Below, piece after piece: positions 20,745 through 24,447 of a DNA stretch of 24,447 bases (position 1 is its first letter; every line of letters starts with the position of its first letter). Both the position numbers and the translations under genes were made by a program. The stretch is from Patescibacteria group bacterium (GTDB taxonomy: Bacteria; Patescibacteriota; Minisyncoccia; UBA6257; Colwellbacteraceae), in contig JAMCXR010000034.1 of NCBI GenBank assembly GCA_023474185.1, positions 1-24,447 on the forward strand, read 5' to 3'. Below the pieces are notes generated by a model. The model was not told the DNA's origin, did not search any database, and was given only the letters and a program-made list of their open reading frames with translations.

Positions 20745-20865
20745 TGATTATCTACTATCACTACAATGTACTACTATTTTACAGTAACATTAGAATTTGC
20801 ACCAAGAGGATCTTTATTTTGGTATTTGTGTTGTCCGTTTAAAAATATCCGAACGGAACTCTCGA

Positions 20866-20900
20866 GGCCCCGCCTGTGTTGAAACTTCGGCGGGCGCCCC
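20866..20900 (-). other. GC-rich hairpin downstream of tRNA-Ser
   Basis: On the minus strand, GGCGCCCGCC pairs with GGCGGGGCC with one bulged G, around a 14-nt loop. No T tract follows, so it is at most a weak or Rho-assisted terminator or a processing signal for tRNA-Ser. Confidence 0.35.
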
Positions 20901-20906
20901 CACCAC

Positions 20907-20994
20907 TGGCGGAGAGGGAGGGATTCGAACCCTCGATACCTTGCGGTATACGCGCTTTCCAAGCGCGCGCACTCGGCCTCTATGCGACCTCTCC
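20907..20994 (-). tRNA. tRNA-Ser(GGA), CCA encoded
   Basis: On the minus strand the acceptor GGAGAGG pairs with CCTCTCC, followed by discriminator G and an encoded CCA. The anticodon stem CGCGC/GCGCG encloses TTGGAAA, anticodon GGA. The long variable arm TACC-GCAA-GGTA is diagnostic of a class II tRNA. It is the only tRNA in the window that encodes CCA. It starts 13 nt after the diguanylate cyclase stop on the same strand. Confidence 0.95.
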
Positions 20995-21007
20995 AACAAG
21001 TAAGAGC

Positions 21008-21610
21008 TTAGTTTATCCCGCTGAATTTGACAACCTTGTTTTTACCGGTGGTTTTGGCCGAATACATCGCCTTGTCGGCTTTTTTAACGAGGGTTTCCAG
21101 CGTGTCCTTCGGCTTAAACTCCGCCGCGCCGAAGCTGGCGGTCAAAGGTATTTTCTTATTCCTGTATTTCAAACTCTGCCCCGCTATCTCTTGCCGCAGA
21201 TGTTCCGCGACGAAAGCGGCATCATTTTCGTTCGCCCCCAAGAGGGCTATGACAAATTCCTCCCCTCCCCAGCGGGCGACAAAATCGCTCTGCCGGACAT
21301 GATTTTCCAAAGTTTTTGCCACAAGTTTCAGGGCCGCGTCTCCGACATCGTGCCCGAAGGCGTCATTTAGCTTTTTAAAGCTGTCTATGTCGAGCATTAT
21401 AAAACTCAAAGCCGTTAAACTGAATTTATCCCTGGACCTGCCGTGCTCCCTGCCTTTTTCCACCGCGGCAATCATTTTTTCAACCTCCTCGGTGAATCCG
21501 CGGCGGTTGAAAATTCCGGTCAAAGGGTCCTTGTAAACCAGAAGCTTAAGACGCGCCACCTCCTTCCTTAATTTGGAAAGCTCGACTGAAGCTGGTTTAA
21601 TGCCGAACAT
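21008..21610 (-). CDS. Diguanylate cyclase, stand-alone GGDEF domain
   Basis: A 200-residue enzyme making cyclic di-GMP from two GTP. A short N-terminal helix (about 8-26, likely a dimerising coiled coil) precedes the GGDEF domain, which starts at DPLTGIFNRRGF and contains LDIDSFKKLNDAFGHDVGD. The active-site signature is GGEEF (115-119), a catalytically competent variant. The inhibitory I-site RxxD is present as RQSD (106-109), five residues before it, so product inhibition is likely. There is no sensor domain, membrane segment or EAL domain. It is the third gene of a minus-strand run after the large membrane protein and the DUF5663-like gene (23-nt gap). Confidence 0.93.
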   Translation of the reverse strand: MFGIKPASVELSKLRKEVARLKLLVYKDPLTGIFNRRGFTEEVEKMIAAVEKGREHGRSRDKFSLTALSFIMLDIDSFKKLNDAFGHDVGDAALKLVAKTLENHVRQSDFVARWGGEEFVIALLGANENDAAFVAEHLRQEIAGQSLKYRNKKIPLTASFGAAEFKPKDTLETLVKKADKAMYSAKTTGKNKVVKFSGIN

Positions 21611-21633
21611 AGGCGAGCAGCAAAATCGATTGT

Positions 21634-21966
21634 TTAGGAAGTTTCTTCTCCCTTCTCAACGTTATCCACGAATTCCGCCGCCTCGTTTCTGAAGTCGGCC
21701 ACCTCTTTTTCAACCAGTTTATCGAAGTCCGGGATGCGCTGGCTCAAAAATTCGGAAATCGCGTCTCCGGTGACGCCCGGCGAACTTAAAAGTTTTTCAA
21801 AGGCATCCTGGTCCGTTTCGTTAAGCGCGTCCAAAGAGTTAACGATTATATTTTGAAAGATTATCCTGCTGATGCCTTCCAAAGCTTTCTCTTGTTCTTC
21901 CTCGGCCAACGCGTCCAATCCGAGACTTTTGATGATATTTTTTTTCAAATTTTGATCCATTTCCAT
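21634..21966 (-). CDS. Small acidic protein resembling DUF5663
   Basis: A 110-residue acidic, helical protein (MEMDQNLKKNIIKSLGLDAL...), with the core EEEQEKALEGISRIIFQNIIVNSLDALNETDQDAFEKLL and a second helical region LSQRIPDFDKLVEKEVADF. From memory the layout matches small DUF5663-type proteins common in CPR genomes; the function is unknown. It has no signal peptide or membrane helix. The frame is open to 22017, inside the end of the preceding gene, but that extension (MKRRCNPVNKG) is basic and unlike the rest; 21966 or 21960 is more likely. It lies between the large membrane protein and the diguanylate cyclase on the same strand. Confidence 0.72.
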   Translation of the reverse strand: MEMDQNLKKNIIKSLGLDALAEEEQEKALEGISRIIFQNIIVNSLDALNETDQDAFEKLLSSPGVTGDAISEFLSQRIPDFDKLVEKEVADFRNEAAEFVDNVEKGEETS

Positions 21967-21988
21967 ATATTTTTTCAATTTTAGACCT

Positions 21989-24447
21989 TTATTTACCGGA
22001 TTGCACCGCCTTTTCATACGCGGCCTGCAAAAGCTGCTGCATTTGTAGCGGCGAAGTGTTGTTGATTGCCGTGACCTCCCTTACCCAATCCGCATTATTC
22101 ATCGCGGCTTTGATGACGACCGGAGTTGCTTTTCCGGAAATGATGCTTTGCAGCAATTCTTTGGCGTCGGCGATATGCAATGCACGCTCCAAAACGTTTT
22201 GCATTTCTCCGGCCGGCATGCCCCTCAAGGTCGCCAATCGGTTCACCCATTCCGGAGAAGCTAAAACGGTTGTGATATTAGCGCTCGATTGTTGACCGGC
22301 GTCGAGTTCAAAAAGCCAGTCCCTAATGCTTTCTGATTTGGCTATTCCCGTTCCCAGGCTCTTCAGCAACTCCTCGGAGGGAGAGTTCGTCACCTGGGCC
22401 AGCTGCTCCACTCTGGCTTTATTGTCCAGAACCGAGGCGATTTGCTGCGGCGTCAGTTCTTCATCCCTCAGCTTGTTCAGGAAAGCTTCGCCCGTAGCTT
22501 GGGTAAAGTCGCCGGTAGGCATGGCGCCGGCTTCCGCCCCGGAAATCGGCGGAACGGCCGCGGCGCCGGCATGGGCGGGGGCAACGGAAACCGCCTCAGC
22601 CAACTTCTGTTGGGCAACTTCGACCGACGGCAGCTGCTCGTGCGGAAATTTTACGGCAAACTCGGCCAAAACCGCATTGCTGTGTGTGATATTCTGGACA
22701 TCCGCCGGAGAAAGACCCTCGGCCTTTGCGGCTATCTCATGGAGCCAGGTTTGGCCGCCCGGAGTGGCAAACATACTGGATAAATCAAGCTTGCCATCCA
22801 CAACGTATTTCGAGGGATCGGCTACCACCTTGTCTTTGATGGCGTCGATATAGTAAGTTTTGGCGGCGCTGAGATGCCGCGTTAGCGCGTCTCCTTGGAG
22901 TCCCTGCGCTTCAAGTTGGTGCTGCAAGGCGTCGAACTGCTTCGTGCTGCGCAGTATGTCTGAAACCTTGCTCCATACGGATCCCCCATCCATTGATTGA
23001 ACGTAATCGGCTGGAGAAATATTTTCAGCCGCGGACGCCCCCGCCACCGCTCCGGCTCCATGCTCAGGTACGCCGCCGACTCCGGCCGCGTGTTCGGCTC
23101 CGCCGTGCCCCACAAAAGGAAGATGGCTGCCAATTTCCGTTTCCGCGCCGCGCGCCGCATGTTCAGCGCCCATAGCCGCCTTTTGCAATGCTTCTTCTCC
23201 CTGTGTAATATGCAGAGCCTTTGCTACGGCATCTATATTATGATGACCGAGAGCAAACGACGTGACCACCCCGGCGCCAATCTGTGCGGCGAGAACCCCC
23301 ATCCTCCTTCTCTTCTCGCGCTGCTCGGCGAGCGTCCGCATTTCAGCATATTCGCCCTGCATCTTAATAAACTCGTCCAAAGAAACGCCGCTAAATTTGC
23401 CGCGCATTTCCCTTTCCTGATATGCCAGCCCTTTCTTTTCTCCGCCGAAGAATTTATTCCAGCCCTTAAGTCCCAATTCGGCCAATCCTCTTGCACCAAC
23501 CGAAGCCCCTCCGCTTACCCATCTTCTCATTGCCGTGGCGCCGCCAAAAACCAGTAATGCGGAAACCGTAGCAATAGCACCGGTTCCGACGCCAATCCCA
23601 AGTGAGATTCCGGTTGAAATGGCAAACCTTTTCCACCTAGGCTGCCGCATCCACCAGTTAACCCCTTTTTGGATAGTGCTTTTTTCCTTCGGCGGGAAAG
23701 TTTCTATCTCCAGCGCCTGCGAACGTTCATATTCTTTTATAAAAAATTCATTGAAAAGCTCGGCCTTGTAGGATTTAAGCTTGCTTACTTTTTCCGGGTC
23801 GCCTTCCAATTCCCGATCTTTTTCTTTGATTAACGATGAGACGTATTTGGCCACCAGCTCGTAGTGGGAATTCTTGCTGGATTCAGCGTTCTTCAATAAT
23901 TCCGCGAGTTCGCCTTCGCCTTTTTTGGATTTCTTTCCGGCGCGCCAAGCGGCGTAAGTCGCGGCTTGGTCGTTGCGGGCTTTTTCGATAAGTTCTTGAT
24001 AGTTTTCCTGGGGGTTCCATGTCCGCAATTCGATTAGCGACACCTCTTTATAGATTTCCTTTCCGTCCTCGCCACGCTTTGCCACCCTGACCAGGCCATC
24101 CCGGCTTGCGCCTACAGCTTGCCAGCCGCCTTCGATTTCGCCGGAAGTCCTCAAAACCTTAACCTCGAACGGCTTGCCGGCTTCAAAAGCCTTGTTTATC
24201 CCGTCGGGAGTCAGCGCCGAAACCGGTTCTCCGGTTGCCTTTTTCTTCTCGGCCTCGGCTGGCGGCATAACCGCTTGGTTTTCCGCGCTCGATTTATCAG
24301 ATACATGCGGGGCCGGCAACGAACTGAGCGATTTGAGTTCGGCTTCCAACCTTGATTGCTTTTCCTTGAGCTCCGGAGTGACGAAAGAGGCTTTGCTTAT
24401 CCCTTCAAGCTCCGAAGTTAAAGCCGAACAGGAGAAGCTTAAAGCTG
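21989..24447 (-). CDS. Large membrane protein with Ala-rich C-terminal region, 5' end outside the window
   Basis: At least 819 codons; the frame stays open to the window edge with no ATG, so the N-terminus is missing. A TTG at 24349 is not a convincing start. Visible layout: charged Ser/Pro-rich N-terminal part; a small domain at about 24210-24010 (FEVKVLRTSGEIEGGW...LIELRTW); a Lys/Glu-rich helical segment (ENYQELIEKARN... to FIKEYERSQ); two membrane helices (around SLGIGVGTGAIATVSALLVFGG and LAAQIGAGVVTSFALGH); an Ala/Gly/His/Glu-rich linker; and a long C-terminal region of repeated helical units (TPQQIASVLDNKARVEQL, SPEWVNRLATLRGMPAGEMQNVL, NNADWVREVTAINNTSPLQMQQLL) that look like degenerate repeats of about 40 residues. 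The family is not recognised. It is probably envelope-associated and CPR-specific. It is the first gene of the run towards tRNA-Ser. Confidence 0.8.
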   Translation of the reverse strand, partial: ALSFSCSALTSELEGISKASFVTPELKEKQSRLEAELKSLSSLPAPHVSDKSSAENQAVMPPAEAEKKKATGEPVSALTPDGINKAFEAGKPFEVKVLRTSGEIEGGWQAVGASRDGLVRVAKRGEDGKEIYKEVSLIELRTWNPQENYQELIEKARNDQAATYAAWRAGKKSKKGEGELAELLKNAESSKNSHYELVAKYVSSLIKEKDRELEGDPEKVSKLKSYKAELFNEFFIKEYERSQALEIETFPPKEKSTIQKGVNWWMRQPRWKRFAISTGISLGIGVGTGAIATVSALLVFGGATAMRRWVSGGASVGARGLAELGLKGWNKFFGGEKKGLAYQEREMRGKFSGVSLDEFIKMQGEYAEMRTLAEQREKRRRMGVLAAQIGAGVVTSFALGHHNIDAVAKALHITQGEEALQKAAMGAEHAARGAETEIGSHLPFVGHGGAEHAAGVGGVPEHGAGAVAGASAAENISPADYVQSMDGGSVWSKVSDILRSTKQFDALQHQLEAQGLQGDALTRHLSAAKTYYIDAIKDKVVADPSKYVVDGKLDLSSMFATPGGQTWLHEIAAKAEGLSPADVQNITHSNAVLAEFAVKFPHEQLPSVEVAQQKLAEAVSVAPAHAGAAAVPPISGAEAGAMPTGDFTQATGEAFLNKLRDEELTPQQIASVLDNKARVEQLAQVTNSPSEELLKSLGTGIAKSESIRDWLFELDAGQQSSANITTVLASPEWVNRLATLRGMPAGEMQNVLERALHIADAKELLQSIISGKATPVVIKAAMNNADWVREVTAINNTSPLQMQQLLQAAYEKAVQSGK

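Noticed and set aside
1..24447. CRISPR array, rRNA genes, riboswitches
   Set aside because: I saw no regularly spaced short direct repeats, no rRNA core sequences and no recognisable riboswitch consensus on either strand.

Overview
The window reads like a chromosomal segment of an uncultivated Candidate Phyla Radiation (Patescibacteria, probably Parcubacteria-like) bacterium. This is an inference from gene content and style: compact genes with gaps of 0-10 nt, small proteins of CPR-only appearance, five scattered single tRNA genes, almost no Shine-Dalgarno sequences, and a reduced central metabolism. At least nine genes have a -10-like hexamer 6-7 nt before the start codon (a tenth has 9 nt), so leaderless mRNAs appear to be the rule here.

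Left arm (1-7556, all minus strand). The order of transcription is glycerate 2-kinase, PEP synthase (ppsA), enolase (eno) and a D-2-hydroxyacid dehydrogenase, packed with gaps of 0-7 nt. Hsp20, an HD-domain hydrolase and a 67-residue helical protein follow, each with its own -10 box, and then tRNA-Ala(CGC). The four metabolic genes form a pathway around 2-phosphoglycerate, PEP and pyruvate. A divergent multicopper-polyphenol-oxidase/PgeF-like gene (7695-8426) has a conventional promoter and Shine-Dalgarno sequence, unlike its neighbours. A convergent gene encodes an exported glutamine-rich protein (8507-9229).

Mobile region (about 9394-14984). A roughly 5.6-kb element lies at the 3' end of tRNA-Pro(CGG). 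It carries a P3A-type proton-pumping ATPase, a small two-helix membrane protein, an Xre-type repressor and, divergent from it, a large serine recombinase. Its architecture is unusual. The left 404 bp are repeated exactly, inverted, at 12591-12994. The right 150 bp are repeated exactly, inverted, at 12990-13139. The two internal copies meet at a shared CGACA, so the middle of the element is an inverted copy of the junction that a circular form would have (an attP-like site), with the natural 3' end of a second recombinase copy. The recombinase reading frame now runs across the right junction and antisense through tRNA-Pro, so integration changes its C-terminus.

Right arm (14982-24447). This holds a four-helix membrane protein and a CCA-adding/poly(A) polymerase-type nucleotidyltransferase; tRNA-Arg(TCG) directly followed by a HAD hydrolase; tRNA-Lys(CTT) with a terminator; recG; a convergent ferredoxin-reductase-like flavoprotein; tRNA-Ser(GGA); a diguanylate cyclase; a DUF5663-like small protein; and the 3' part of a large membrane protein that runs off the right edge. 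Four of the five tRNA genes do not encode CCA, which fits the presence of the nucleotidyltransferase.
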